DNA of 64,000 bases from Cordilura impudica (GCA_963682025.1 OY821517.1:94547946-94611945), one strand, 5' to 3'; positions 46,640 through 57,609 are shown, counted from the stretch's first letter. The notes: generated by a model from the letters alone, not told the origin. Translations and numbers: made by a program.

Positions 46640-47933
46640 AAGGGTCCGCCAAATAACTTTTTTTTTTGAAAATGCTATAAAAAAAAAACTACTGAATACT
46701 ATCTCAAATTTCTTCTTTTATTTGAAAGTACAATCCTTCCGGTTAATAATGGAAGATAATATCATTCAAATGGCTGCCTCGGCTGGCCATGCAGTAGCCA
46801 ACACGATCGGTCCAATTTTTAAGCACATTATCGATTGTGTGCAGCTGTATTTCACCAATGGCTTCACTCAATTGTCGTCAATTGTCCCTGGCTTGTTGGC
46901 GTAACACTTATCTTTGAGGGATCCCCACAAATAATAGTCCAACGGTGTCAAATCGCAGCTCCGAGGTGGCCAAACGACATCAGCTGTGCGGCTGATTATA
47001 AGATCTTCAAAAACAGGGCGCAAAACATCGAGTGTAGCTTCGGCTGTGTGGTACGTAGCACCGTCCTGTTGAAACCAAATGTTGCCAATATCCCCCTCTT
47101 AAATTTTTGTGAACAAAAGTTCGTTCAACATGGCCTGGTAACGATCGCCATCGACTGTAACGGCCACTCCTTGCTCATTTTCGAAGAAAAATGGCCCAAT
47201 TATGCCTCTGGACCAAAATTTGCACCAAACAGTGACTCGTTTTGGGTGTATCGGCTTTTCAATGTATGCGTGTGGGTTTTCTGTGCCCCAAATGCGACAA
47301 TTTTGCTTGTTTACATACCCGCCAAGATCAAAATGAGCTTCATCTGAAAAGATGATTTTTTTTTGCAAAATCGGCATCTTCTGTAATTCGATCGCAGGCC
47401 CACTTAGCGAAGCGAAAACGCATTGGATGGTCAGTTGGCTTCAACTCCTGAACCAATTGGACTTTGTATTGCGTCATACCAAGGTCTTTATGCAAAATTC
47501 TTCTCAATGATGCCTCCGAATTGTTCAATTATTGAGAACGACGGTGAATTGATGTTGATGGCGCTTCACGCACACTTTCTGCCACTGCAGCAATATTCTC
47601 GGGTGTACGCACTGTTTTTGGCTTTTCACGCTTTGGTTTATCGACGAGGATGCCAGTTTCTTTCACTTTTTTCACAAGATAACGAACATACGGAGCTGAC
47701 GGTGCTTCTCATCTTCCAAAATCCGTACGCAATTTTCGCACACATTCTGCAAAATTACCATGATTTTCAAAGTAATGTCGCAATATTTGCCAGCATTGTT
47801 CAAGCGTTCGTACAACCACATTCGTTCATCGGAAGGATAAAACTAATTATCTGTCATATCAGAGATGAGCTAAGTGTTACCATTCACGAAATAAGCACTA
47901 GTTGAAAAAAAAAAAGTTAGATGGCGGGCCCTT
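46640..47933 (-). mobile_element. mariner-like transposon, 1.3 kb with TA duplication
   Basis: The TIRs are AAGGGTCCGCCAAATAAC then T(11) on the left and AAGGGCCCGCCATCTAAC then T(11) on the right (reverse complement). TA flanks at 46638-46639 and 47934-47935. It is complete in length but the gene is broken. Confidence 0.92.
46900..47860 (-). pseudogene. mariner-like transposase, frameshifts and a stop
   Basis: Minus-strand pieces give a full transposase in order. The N-terminal domain runs from about 47850 with WLYERLNNAGKYCDITLK-type sequence in shifted frames. Then come SLRRILHKDLGMTQYKVQ (about 47500) and KKIIFSDEAHFDLGGYVNKQ (about 47355, first Asp). WCKFWSRGIIGPFFFENEQG follows (about 47200), then FQQDGATYHT (about 47065, second Asp) and RSCDLTPLDYYLWG (about 46950, third Asp). 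Between the second Asp and the D of CDL there are 36 residues (41 to the D of LDY). One frameshift sits in the T9 run at 47351-47363, and a TAA at 47099 follows LLFTKI. Confidence 0.9.
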
Positions 47934-47997
47934 TACAATGAAAATCCCAAAATACAAAATATTTGCATTATAACGTATTACTGGTCTATATAAATAT

Positions 47998-48768
47998 AAC
48001 AAGTGAGAGAATTATAGTCGGTCTAGATGGACTATACGATACCCTATACCATGGTTTAGAGACCCTATCTCTTCAGTCCAACTATTGGATATAGAAAATA
48101 AGCATAAACCAATTTTGAGTGGCATTGTTATTAATTTATTTGGCTGCAGATATGAAAAAGTTCATATCAGTTGCTATATTCATATAGGGACTATATCGAA
48201 ACATGGACCCATTCTGACCATATTTGGTAAAGTCACTCATATATTTAGAAAAAATATATACAAACCAAATTTGAGAAAAATCTATGAAATATTTTTGTTT
48301 TTTGATAGATTTAAGTGAAAATCGGGAAGCAGCCTTATACGGGGGCTATAACAAAGAATTGCCATATGGGGGTTTGGAAAAATTATAAATAGATATAATA
48401 AACACACATAACCAATTTGACCCAATTTGATAATTTGGATCTTATGGCAATTTAAGTCGATTTCATAGGAGACATTTGTATGGGGACTATGTCTGAACAT
48501 GGACCGAATTTCACCAATTTCAATAGCGTTCATCCTATGGCTGATACCAAATTTTATTAAAATATGTTGATATTTGCGACCTGTAGTTTGATTAGAAAGT
48601 TTACATGGACACACAGACGGACAGACGGACGGTCGTACATCGCTAAATCGACTCAGAAAGTGATTCTGAGTCGTTCGTTATAAAAAGGATTGGTCTATGT
48701 CAAATATTTTTGGTAGTTACAAACAGTAGCACAAAGTCATTATACCCAAACCACATAGTGGTATAAGC
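47998..48768 (-). mobile_element. Helentron-like element, full-length copy
   Basis: AACAAGTGAGAGAATTATAG, GTCGGTCTAGATGGAC, a GACGGACAGACGGACGG core at 48613-48630, and CACATAGTGGTATAAGC at the end. Confidence 0.9.
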
Positions 48769-49354
48769 TGGCTTTATTGATTTATAATTCCTTAAATTAA
48801 TTGGATTCTTATATGTTTATGTAGAAATTAATGTCAAACCTTTGACATTACCGTAATCTTTCTACATATCAAATAGAGATTTATTAGGAAACTAGCTGTA
48901 TTTACCCGGTCTTTCCCGGCATGCAAAGGCCTTTGACTTGAAAAATGATTCACTATGCTTACCGCAATGAACAGATTCACCAATAAATTAACTTTCTCCC
49001 CACAAATTTGTATGAGATTGGGGAATTTGTTCATCATGAAAAAATTCCTCAATGTTTACGTTTTTTGTTATTTCAATTTAGAAATTTTTGATTTTTTAGT
49101 ATAGAAGATTTTTTATAAGACAGTACAGTAAAAATGCTTCAAAAAAAAGCTGCGAAACCGCTTTATATTTTTTATAGTTTATTTATTTTGTAAATATCAA
49201 ATTTAACAGAATCGTTTGCAAACTAAAGGAATCAGAATTTTCAAAAATTAAATTATTCATTCAATAAGTGATCGTCATTGAGCAGAGACGTCAAATTTAA
49301 GTTTCAAAAATGGAAAATGAATGCGTCGTTTAAAATTGTACCGCAAGGTTGGTT
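48769..49354. other. Interval with a possible second Helitron 3' end
   Basis: Reading leftward, the sequence at 48892-48920 is GCCGGGAAAGACCGGGTAAA then TACAGCTAGTT. That is a GC-rich hairpin-like segment ending CTAGT, like a Helitron 3' terminus. No matching 5' end was found, so this is tentative. Confidence 0.35.
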
Positions 49355-49920
49355 TAGGCCGAGGCCACGCAATAAGCAGCAAAGCGCCGTGCGGCAGAGC
49401 GATGAGTGGAAAAAAAATAAAACATATAAAATATTACTGAAGTGGCCACACAATAAGCGGCATACGAGCGGCATTTCTGAGAGTCTAAGCGGCGCCGCTC
49501 AGGAATAGAACTTGTTCTAATTTTTAGTTGTTTTCTGAGCGGCAAAGAATAAAAATAACAAAAAAAGGCTTTTCTTTGTTTTGTCAATCTGTAGCGCTAT
49601 TCAATAACTTCTTATTAACGATAATCCAATCGTTAGAAAAATAAAACAACAAAATGATCGATTTTTTTTAAACGATATTTGCTATTGCAAAAGTCAGCTG
49701 TTGTTGTTGTCTTAACGACAACAATTTTTGTGTTGTTTTTCAATCGATAAAAAGTTAAGAAGGTTGAAATGTAGTCATACATAAATAAAAATCATAAAAT
49801 AGTGAACATTTTTTGAACTTTTTATATAAATAATAAATAATAACATCGACAATGGCATTTTGACAACTAACCGCCCAGAAATGACGCTCAGTAATAAACC
49901 ACTTGCCACTCATTGCGTGG

Positions 49921-50150
49921 ATTTGCGGAAAATTTCCCGAAAACAGTTTCTCGAAAACAATTTCCCGAAAACAATTTCCCGAAATTACAATTTCACGAAC
50001 ACAATTTCCCGAAATGACAATTTCCCGAAATTACAATTTCCCGAACACAATTTCCCGAAATTACAATTTCCCTAAATTACAATTTCCCGAAATACAATTT
50101 CCCGAACACAATTTCCCGAAACTACAATTTCCCGAAATTACTATTTCTTC
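49921..50150 (+). repeat. Left minisatellite arm (ACAATTTCCCGAAAT)
   Basis: About 14 imperfect units, alternating between AAAACA and AATTACA linkers. Confidence 0.9.
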
Positions 50151-50719
50151 AAAGAGCTTGTTGATGGCACTTCCGAAACAATACCATCAGAAATTCCGAC
50201 CGAAGCGCGAGCAATCAGCTCATGACCACTTTATGTAGTGGTCCGGCAAGATCTTTTTGCTCATAACGATTTTTTCTTTAGCAACGAAAGCCGGTTCGGC
50301 ACTGTGATTGTGAAGAGCCTCTTTTTTTATAGTATCGTTGTTATGACCCTACCGGTACAATGTTTTCCTCGATAAAGGATACAACGCGAATAAACGCTGT
50401 CAACGGACTGACCGTCGTCATGATACAAGAAACCATTCAAAAGCAACCTCGGTTTACCTTTTTCGCTATCCAGAAATTCGAGTGGCATAGTAACTGCGTA
50501 TTACAACCCAAATAACTAAAAAAAACTTCGCTATTCAAGATGGTAACGATTCCGTAGCAGCTACTGCATGGGCAGGATGTGATGGAGTGAGCGTTATCCG
50601 TCGGAAAGTCTGAATATCGAAGTGTTCAAAGTCACAATGAAAAAATAAGCGTATGACACTCCCATAAATAGGTCCGGATGACGAGGGAGGGTGGAAGGGA
50701 AGGGCGCGGTGCGGAGTGG

Positions 50720-51045
50720 GGGAATTGTTTTTTCGAGAAGTCATATACTCGGGAAATTGTTTTTTCAAGAAATCGTATGCAGCAAGTTTTATTTATGGGG
50801 GAAATCAAGAATATATGGGAAGTTGTAAACTAAAAATAGGGAAATTGTAATTTCGGGAAATTTTTTTCGGGAAATCGTAATTTCGGGAAATTGTAATTTC
50901 AGGAAATTATTTTCGGAAATTGTAATTTCAGGAAATTGTTTTCGTGGAATTGTTTTTTCGGGGAATTGTTTATTCGGGCAATTGTTTTCGGGCAATTGTA
51001 TTTGGGAAATTGTTTTCGGGAAATTGTTTTCGGGAAATTTTCCGC
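50720..51045 (-). repeat. Right minisatellite arm (inverted)
   Basis: The same unit in reverse orientation (GGGAAATTGTAATTTC), about 17 units, more variable than the left arm. Confidence 0.9.
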
Positions 51046-51109
51046 AGACGCATTGCGTGCCCTCGGCCTTAAGCAACTGCTTGTATTATATGTATAGTAA
51101 TTATCGCAC

Positions 51110-51114
51110 ATACG
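51110..51114. repeat. Left target-site duplication of Transib-2 (ATACG)
   Basis: Identical to 53815-53819. Confidence 0.85.
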
Positions 51115-51689
51115 CACTGCGGCTGAAATTTTTTTTCATTGGCCACCGATTTTTAAAATTTTAACGCCCTTTTGTAGCTAATATATCCAGATTAAGGTAG
51201 CCATAAAATTAAGATAGACTCTTGCTAATTGTGGGCGTGGCATGCTGTCAAACTCAACTGTCTTTTTAATTTCAGAAAAAGGTGATTTTTTTTGTTTTTT
51301 TATCAAAAATAAATGGTTACTACTCGCAAGCTATCATCGATAATGACCTGCGGTCTTTTCTATAATGATGGAAAGATTATGGTCTTTAGTGGCTGTAAGC
51401 GATCACAGCTATACCGATTAACATTAGGGGCGTTATGAAATATTTATGAAACTACTATATTTTTCTCAAATTTCAACTTTAGTGGAATAGAACTTCTAGG
51501 GAACAAAAGGGAACAAGAAACGTATACCGCCGGGAGAAAGGCGACAGTGTCCCCTTTAACCCCATATGTACTTTTGTATCCGTGACGAACCATCTAATGA
51601 AATTAACCGAAAAAAATTCAAATTACGATAATTCAAACAGCCCTATAAGTACTCGTATATAATGGAGTATTAAATTTGTGCTTTAAGTA

Positions 51690-51906
51690 TATAACACATA
51701 CTAGAAGAATTTCACGAAATTCCACAAATGAGGAGCTATTTAATATATTATTGGCAACGTCAGATCCGTTCATCTCTAGTATTCGAAATCAATGGAAACT
51801 GGAACATCGGGATTTAGATGAAAAAGATGTAAAAAAACTACTAAAGAACAGAAATAACACAGAATAAAATATGGAATATTTGCAATCAATATTTGAGTCA
51901 AATTAA
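51690..51906 (+). pseudogene. Transib transposase C-terminal stub
   Basis: THTRRISRNSTNEELFNILL then ATSDPFISSIRNQWKLEHRD, nearly identical to the last ~70 residues of the gene at 21962-24029. It joins the 5' leader directly near 51690, removing all catalytic residues. There is a stop (TAA) after NRNNTE, then NMEYLQSIFESN. Confidence 0.9.
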
Positions 51907-52292
51907 TAATAATTATAATTGCCTTTCAATGTTATTTAAGTACGAAAAACAAAGTATTAGTAAAAAATAATAATAAACGGAACCTACCATTGTTACAAAT
52001 GCATTTAAAATCTATTGCAGTTTTAATTTTTACAATGTTTTTTAAAATTATCAAATTTGACAGCAAAAAATAATAAATTTTTCAGTAGTAATAGCAAGAT
52101 TTTTAGATAATATTATTAATGTTTTTTTTTTTAAATTCAAATATTCTTTGAGTGTAAACAAATTTGCAAATTTGACAACAAAAATTTTTTAATTGTTGTT
52201 ATTTGGCCAATTCATCAATATTGAGTGTATTATTTTATTAAGCTAATATGGCCTAAAGTTTTATGCAATTAAAGTAAATTTTAATTCAATTT

Positions 52293-52338
52293 TGCTCGAC
52301 GTTTCGTCGATTATATGTCGACTTCCTCTGGAGCTCGT
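52293..52338 (-). ncRNA. Hammerhead-ribozyme-like motif of Penelope-like element
   Basis: On the minus strand GCUC pairs with the terminal GAGC (stem I). CAGAGGA stands for the conserved CUGANGA with one mismatch. AGUCGAC..UCGAC forms stem II, followed by GAAAC and GUC at the cleavage position. The minimal form without a real stem III is the type known from Penelope-like elements. The U-to-A change in the core would probably stop cleavage. Confidence 0.55.
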
Positions 52339-53019
52339 CTATTTATTAATAAAAATATGAAAACAATTTAGTACAATAATTTATCACCAAAACATTTAAA
52401 AACTTACAATGTTGTTATTACGTTATTACATTAAAATATAAAAAAATTTTTTACATTTAATAAATAACATTTATTTTAATATCACAGTTTATTTAAGCTG
52501 CGTTCACACTACGTGTTTTGCTTGTGTTTTTCTTGGTTTTTTAGCACGTGTAATTTGTACACATAGTGTGAACCCTTTCAAACATTGTTTATGTACAACA
52601 CATTTTGCAAGACATATGTAAATTTTTCAATTAGAGCAGGTTCTATTTTGGCAAGACAAACATATGAAAATACAACACTGCTTGTGGCGAAAGAAAAAAG
52701 AGTAAATTATAACGATTAATATTGAAAGAAAAATAAATTGTTTAATATTAATTAACAATTAAAAAATATATAAAACATATAACTTTATTTTTAACAAAAA
52801 TTTTTCTAAATTCACAAATTAAATCAACTGTTGTTTACATTTAGAGGTTATGTCATACGGAAATACATATGTACGTTTGAACGCGAAAATTATGAATCGT
52901 ATGTAAAACGCTAATTTTGACACACACACGGAATTCCGTATGGATCGTAAAACTGAATTTACATATGGAAAATACACATAGTGTAAACACACCTTTAATG
53001 GCAACTCTATAGCTTGCAT

Positions 53020-53335
53020 ATATATTGTTTGTGTCTTCTTTCAAAATTAGTGCTCTCATTATCTGTTGTTGTATTCGTAAACTTTCTTTTGTATACCTTT
53101 TCTTTTCATTCTTTTCCTTGTCCAGTATTTTTATTTTTTCAAAGTCAGCTGTGTGACCTGTTTTTAGAATATGTTGTGCCAATGCTGTCGACTCTTTCGC
53201 TTTCGTTATGTCTATTTTATGTTCTAACATCCTTGGCTAGTATTCTCTTTGTTGTGCCTATATAAATCATATCACATTTCTGATTGTCATCTCCCTTGCA
53301 CGTTATCTCATACACAACGTTGCTTTGTTGTTGTT
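53020..53335 (-). pseudogene. GIY-YIG endonuclease domain of Penelope-like element
   Basis: The minus strand reads VVYEITCKGDDNQKCDMIYI then GTTKRILAKD, a variant of the paired VY-x-I and YIG strands with the Cys residues typical of Penelope-like endonucleases. A frameshift near 53232 leads into LEHKIDITKAKESTALAQHI, LKTGHTADFEKIKILDKE and YTKESLRIQQQIMRA. The order EHK...ALAQH...GH..DF...KIL..E matches that family. The polymerase part is missing. Confidence 0.85.
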
Positions 53336-53814
53336 TCTCTACTGGTGTTTTTACGTTAGTAAATAAAATTTGCTTTAATTACATAAAACTTTAGGCCATA
53401 TTAGCTTAATAAAATAATACACTCAAAATTCTTTAATTTTTCAGTAATAATAGCAAAATCTCCAGTTAATTTTACTATTTTTTTTTTTTTTGAGTGTAAA
53501 AATTTTTTTGAGTGTGCCATTAAAAAAATCCCATTATTACAAAAAATGTTTATAATTTTTATTAAAATCCAAATATTAAATTTTTTAATAAATAAAAAAG
53601 TAATAAACACATATTTCACTCTAAAAGTTAAAAAAATCAAAAGTTCAACTTTGACCTAGAATTCCTTAAACCGTCCTCAATAAATTTTAATGTAATTAAA
53701 AATAAGTCAAGTTGAACTAAATATCTATCCACTAAAAAAAAATTACTTAAATATTTTGATCGCTTCAAAAGTTACAGAATTTTGGCCAATGAAAAACGAT
53801 TTTCAGCCACTGTG

Positions 53815-53819
53815 ATACG
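53815..53819. repeat. Right target-site duplication of Transib-2 (ATACG)
   Basis: Immediately follows CACTGTG at 53808-53814. Confidence 0.85.
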
Positions 53820-54259
53820 TAGACTCTGCTTATCTTAGCCGCTGAATTCCTAGATGCACTTGAGTAGATTCAGGCATTTCCGCTTCTCTTAACAAATGTT
53901 CCCATAGTGGAGATTAATTAAAATTTTACAATTACGTTTTTATCAGAAACTTTCATACAGTAGAAGAAGATAGATAGATAGATAAAATTCCACATTACCA
54001 TGTGAAATTTCAGCCATCTATGTTGTATACTTACCCCGTGGTGAGCTGTCAAATTCTGCAAATTAATGCTGTTTTGCAAAAAGTAAAAAAATTGAAATTC
54101 TTTCCGATTTAAATGCATGTTTTTCTATTGAATCCTTAAAAAGGTAAAACTTTTATAATGTAACCTTTTTTTTTTTTTTTTTTGTTTATAAAAATGATGT
54201 GTATCTATTATTAGTAATTTTTTTCAAAAAGTTTCAAAATTGGGATATTTTCCACACTT
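53820..54259. other. Interval, nothing recognised
   Basis: A short (GATA)n run near 53969-53984; otherwise unassigned. Confidence 0.5.
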
Positions 54260-54545
54260 TATGGACCGCACATGTTAAGTTAGGTATAGATGGGCCGACT
54301 ATTTCTCTGTGTGTCTGTCTGTCTGTCAGTCTCTCAGTCTCTCGTGGGTCAACCCCATTGCCCCTTATCCAATTGATCTGAAACTTGGCCAATAGTCTTG
54401 TTGTGACCACAGATTAATTTTGGGGTAGTCGTGCACAGTCACGCATAGTCAAGCACAGTCAATCTGAAATTTGGTCCATATACTTGTTGTGACAAAAGAT
54501 TAATTTTAAAATAGTCACGCCAAGTCACGTACAGTCAGGGAGAGA
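54260..54545 (+). repeat. Dispersed TAGTCACGCA repeat (family A), copy 2
   Basis: GTCTGTCTGTCTGTCAGTCT, then ~110-135-bp units with GATCTGAAACTTGG, TAGTCTTGTTGTGACCA, AGATTAATTTTG and TAGTCACGC. The same units occur inside the MITE at 2026-2840 (minus) and at 57765-58078. Confidence 0.75.
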
Positions 54546-55562
54546 TTCAAAACTCATATACATAAGAAAAAAAAAGAGTCTTAATAAAAACTTTGTTTTT
54601 ATGGGTTAGGTAAACAGAATAGTATGGAAATTTTTTATGTTTAACCAAAAATTGTTAACATATTTTTTGAAATCTACTGAATTTTTACCAAGGCGACAAC
54701 CGAATATACGCAGTTAATTATAAAGCTATTGAAGAATATATTCTTTGGTGATGAATTTTTCTTTCCGTAGAACATTTTATTTGTTTTGCTGTAATAACTC
54801 TACCTAAGAAAAAGGGTTTATGTTTGAAACGGTTGAATATCATAATAACTATATGAAGTTCTTGCAATTAAATATACTTGAAAGAAAGAATTTTACTAAT
54901 TGCCATCTGGTGAACGTTAATATTTATCTTTATTCGTTGAGGTACTGAAAATAATCTTCATACCGTCATTATTAAATTCCGTTGCAAAAAAATTTAATTA
55001 AATTTAATTAAATTTAAATTCCTAAATTAAAACAAATTGTTTCATATAACGCACATATTCTTGTATATTTGAATATCCACTCTAATTAAAATGAACGCAT
55101 TTAACATTAGCGCACTTAAATTATCATTTCTCCACGTTTATAATTGTTAATTAATTTAATTAGCAACGACAAGAGATGTTGGATGTTAAGCAGCGAAGCA
55201 TAAAAGTTAGTTGCGACTAGTTAGATAAAAAAGTATCACACGCCTCAGAAACTAACAACCTGTAGTAGCGTAAGAACTAAAGAAAAAACAAAAATAATGC
55301 CACCTAACTACAGCAAAGAAAAAAAAAACTATTTAAAAATAATTAACATTTATGAGAGCATATTTTTCAATGCCACATGCATAATTTAAAGTCAAAACAG
55401 AATGCACCACTAAACTTTTTAAAAAGATTTTGCAGTTAGGTCTCGTTTATGTTATTGTAGGTAAAAAATCAATTATCTCTGAATAATATAAGGTTGCTCT
55501 AGTTCAAGTAAAATTGTGTATAGAATGTTGCAGGGTATAAAAACCAGCTTGCATTGAGTAAA
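54546..55562. other. AT-rich interval, nothing recognised
   Basis: No coding similarity; TTTAATTAAA runs near 55000. Confidence 0.55.
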
Positions 55563-55720
55563 AGAGAAGTGGACCAATGCATTGTGGAGCGATGAAAGCG
55601 AAATTAATTTATTTGATTCCGATATTTCAACATGTCTGTGGTTAATTAAGGTCTGGGGTAATATACTGTTTTGAAAGATTTGGCCCTAACCATAATGCAT
55701 GAACTTATATATAGTGTTTA
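55563..55720 (+). pseudogene. Tc1-like transposase fragment
   Basis: KWTNALWSDESEINLFDSD contains the WSDESKFNLFG-type block with the first catalytic Asp of Tc1 transposases. It is followed after a deletion by VWGN and FGPNHNA-like sequence in shifted frames. It is only about 50 codons long. Confidence 0.6.
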
Positions 55721-55784
55721 TAATTGTGATATTGTGAAAAAATACACGCTACCTCATTTTCCTGATCTTACACGATCGCAATAT

Positions 55785-56020
55785 AATGTCAATCTCATAG
55801 TGATCACTTGTATGGGTGCTGGGTCTGAACGTGCGCCGTTTTTCACAATTTTAAATACCGAACATTCTATGACAAACAAAATCTTATATACCGAATTTAA
55901 TTAAGATATTTATATATATAGGAAGTTTACACAGAGATATGGACGGACGGACAGACATAGTAAAATCCTCTCTACAAGTGTTTCTGAATAAATCGAATAG
56001 AATGGTATAGGATACAAAAA
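55785..56020 (-). mobile_element. Helentron-like copy, diverged 5' half
   Basis: TTGTATGGGTGCTGGGTCTG, GAACATTCTATGACAAAC, GGACGGACGGACAGACAT and GGTATAGGATACAAAAAA follow the family in minus orientation. Confidence 0.7.
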
Positions 56021-56385
56021 ACAAACGAAGTGAATAATTGGACACCGTTGCAATTTTTATGCTCGCTACTGTATGTGTTTTTCTCAATATGAAATAAATA
56101 TTTTCTTTTTGCCAGTTTTCGTTAAAAATTATTTTTATTTCTTTTTCCCAAAGTTCTTTCTTCTTTTCTAGTATCTTTCTGTTAACATTATTTACTTTGC
56201 AAAGGTCTTTCTTCGTTGTTTATTATAGCGAAATTATTGCTTTGTTTATAAAAAGAGCAGAGGACTTCGCACATGAAAATTGTAACATAAATAAATAGCA
56301 ATAACTTTTAAAGGAAAGAACTGATTTTACTTAAAATAAAAAACAATTCATGGGAATGCTATTTATATAAACGTATTATATATTA

Positions 56386-56830
56386 CTATGTAAAATTTAT
56401 TGTTTCGTATGAACATTTAAGGTTTATCAGAAATGTCTCCCAAGTGCTTTTAAGTAATTCCAGTAATACATTTCCGACCAAATAGTTGATATTTTTTGTG
56501 ACCCTTTTTTGAAGAATTAAATGTCTTTCTATGGGCTCTAGTTCTGGGCAGTTGGTTGGATTAGCATTTCTTCGTACGAAATTATTATTATTTTTAGTAT
56601 TAAACGGCAAGATTTGACCAAAAAACGTAGATATCCCATGCTGCTTTAGGAATGAAAGTTGTCTCTTTTGCATGCATTCTTCGATGTACAAATCGGCACT
56701 AATCGTAACGGTTTTGACATAAGACCTGCTGCTTTTCGCAGCTTTTCCCAATTTCCGTAAGTTCCGATGAGGCACATTCCGTACTTTATACGACTTGATT
56801 CATTCCTCCTTTTTAACTTTTCTTAAGAAA
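56386..56830 (-). pseudogene. Tc1/mariner-like transposase C-terminal remnant
   Basis: The minus-strand frame reads GTYGNWEKLRKAAKSS-like sequence, then ISADLYIEECMQKRQLSFLK, QHGISTFF and RRNANPTNCPELEPIERHL. The blocks DLYIEECxQKRLxxFIKQH and NPPNCPELRPIE are characteristic of a Tc1/mariner group common in insects; the final E of PIE is the third catalytic residue. The middle Asp block (WPDLAS-like) is frameshifted. No TIRs identified. Confidence 0.7.
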
Positions 56831-56847
56831 GGCTCTGTTCATTGGAT

Positions 56848-57609
56848 TTTTATACCCTATAACACTATGTCGTTTGGGTATAATGACATTGTGCTGCTGT
56901 TTGTAACTACCAAAAATATTTGATCTAGACCCATCTTTTATTATACCGATCGAATCAGAATCACTTTCTGAGTTGATTTAACAATGTCCGTCCGTCCGTC
57001 CGTCCGTCCGTCCGTCCGTCTGTGTGTCCATGAATATGAATATGAATATATTTTGATGAAATTTGGTATATAAGCTTTTATCGGCCATGGGATGAAATTG
57101 GTGAGAATCGGTCCATGTTCAGACCTAGCCCCCATACAAATTACCCATATGAAATCAACATAAATTGCCATAAGATCCAAATTGTCATATAGATCTTACT
57201 CAAATTGGGTTTATATGCCTTCATTACATCCACTAATGAGTAGTCCAAAAATGATCCCTTTGACCCCATATAGAGCTGCTTCCCGATCTTCACTTAAATC
57301 TATTAAAAAACAAATATATTGCACTGATTCTTCTCAAATTTTGTTTTTACATATTTTTGCAAAATACAAGAGACTTTACCAAACATGGTCAGGATCTTTC
57401 CATTTTTGGGCCTAGTCCCAATATAGATATAGCATCCGATATGAACTTTTTCATATCTGCAGACAAAAAATTACAAAAATTCCACTAAAATTTGGTTTAC
57501 GCTTATTTTCTATATCCAGTTAGTTGGGCCTGAGAGATATGGTCTCTAAACGCATGGTATAGGGTATCGTATAGTCGGTCTAGACCAACTATAATTTTCT
57601 TACTTGTTT
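56848..57609 (+). mobile_element. Helentron-like element, full-length copy
   Basis: TATACCCTATAACACTATGT to GTCGGTCTAGACCAACT and TTCTTACTTGTT. (CCGT)7 core at 56986-57016. A deletion removes the TTGTAATCAAACTGCAGGTC segment. Confidence 0.9.

Larger units (their letters stand above)
49355..51071. mobile_element. Foldback-like element with inverted minisatellite arms
   Basis: The termini TAGGCCGAGGCCACGCAAT (49355) and ATTGCGTGCCCTCGGCCTTA (51052-51071) are inverted copies. Inside, a ~16-17-bp minisatellite of ACAATTTCCCGAAATT type runs at 49921-50150. The inverse array AATTTCGGGAAATTGT runs at 50720-51045. Both arrays are entered through GCGGAAAATTTCCCGAAAAC on their outer side. The 570-bp centre has no recognisable gene. 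Long inverted repeats built from short tandem units are the architecture of foldback elements. Target duplication was not found. Confidence 0.6.
52221..53427 (-). mobile_element. Penelope-like retroelement fragment with 65-bp inverted flanks
   Basis: Inserted in Transib-2. The segments 52221-52283 and 53361-53427 are inverted copies (GAGTGTATTATTTTATTAAG, CTAATATGGCCTAAAG). Between them lie a GIY-YIG endonuclease remnant and, at the other end, a hammerhead-like motif. The reverse transcriptase is absent, so the insertion is 5'-truncated or internally deleted. Confidence 0.75.
51115..53814 (+). mobile_element. Transib DNA transposon, copy 2, internally deleted
   Basis: The left end CACTGCGGCTGAAATTTT and right end (reverse complement) CACAGTGGCTGAAAATCG are both followed by TTTTCATTGGCC and bounded by ATACG duplications. 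The 5' leader (51115-51680) matches Transib-1 in reverse, for example GTGGGCGTGGCATGCTGTCA. Most of the gene is deleted, and only the C-terminal codons remain. A Penelope-like fragment was later inserted in the 3' part. Confidence 0.92.

Noticed and set aside
47423..47905. 160-codon plus-strand frame
   Set aside because: Lies antisense to the mariner transposase N-terminus, whose minus-strand reading is clearly recognisable.
49921..51045. CRISPR-like look of regularly spaced short repeats
   Set aside because: Repeats abut with only 1-6 variable bases, no spacers, and the genome is an insect nuclear one; it is a minisatellite.
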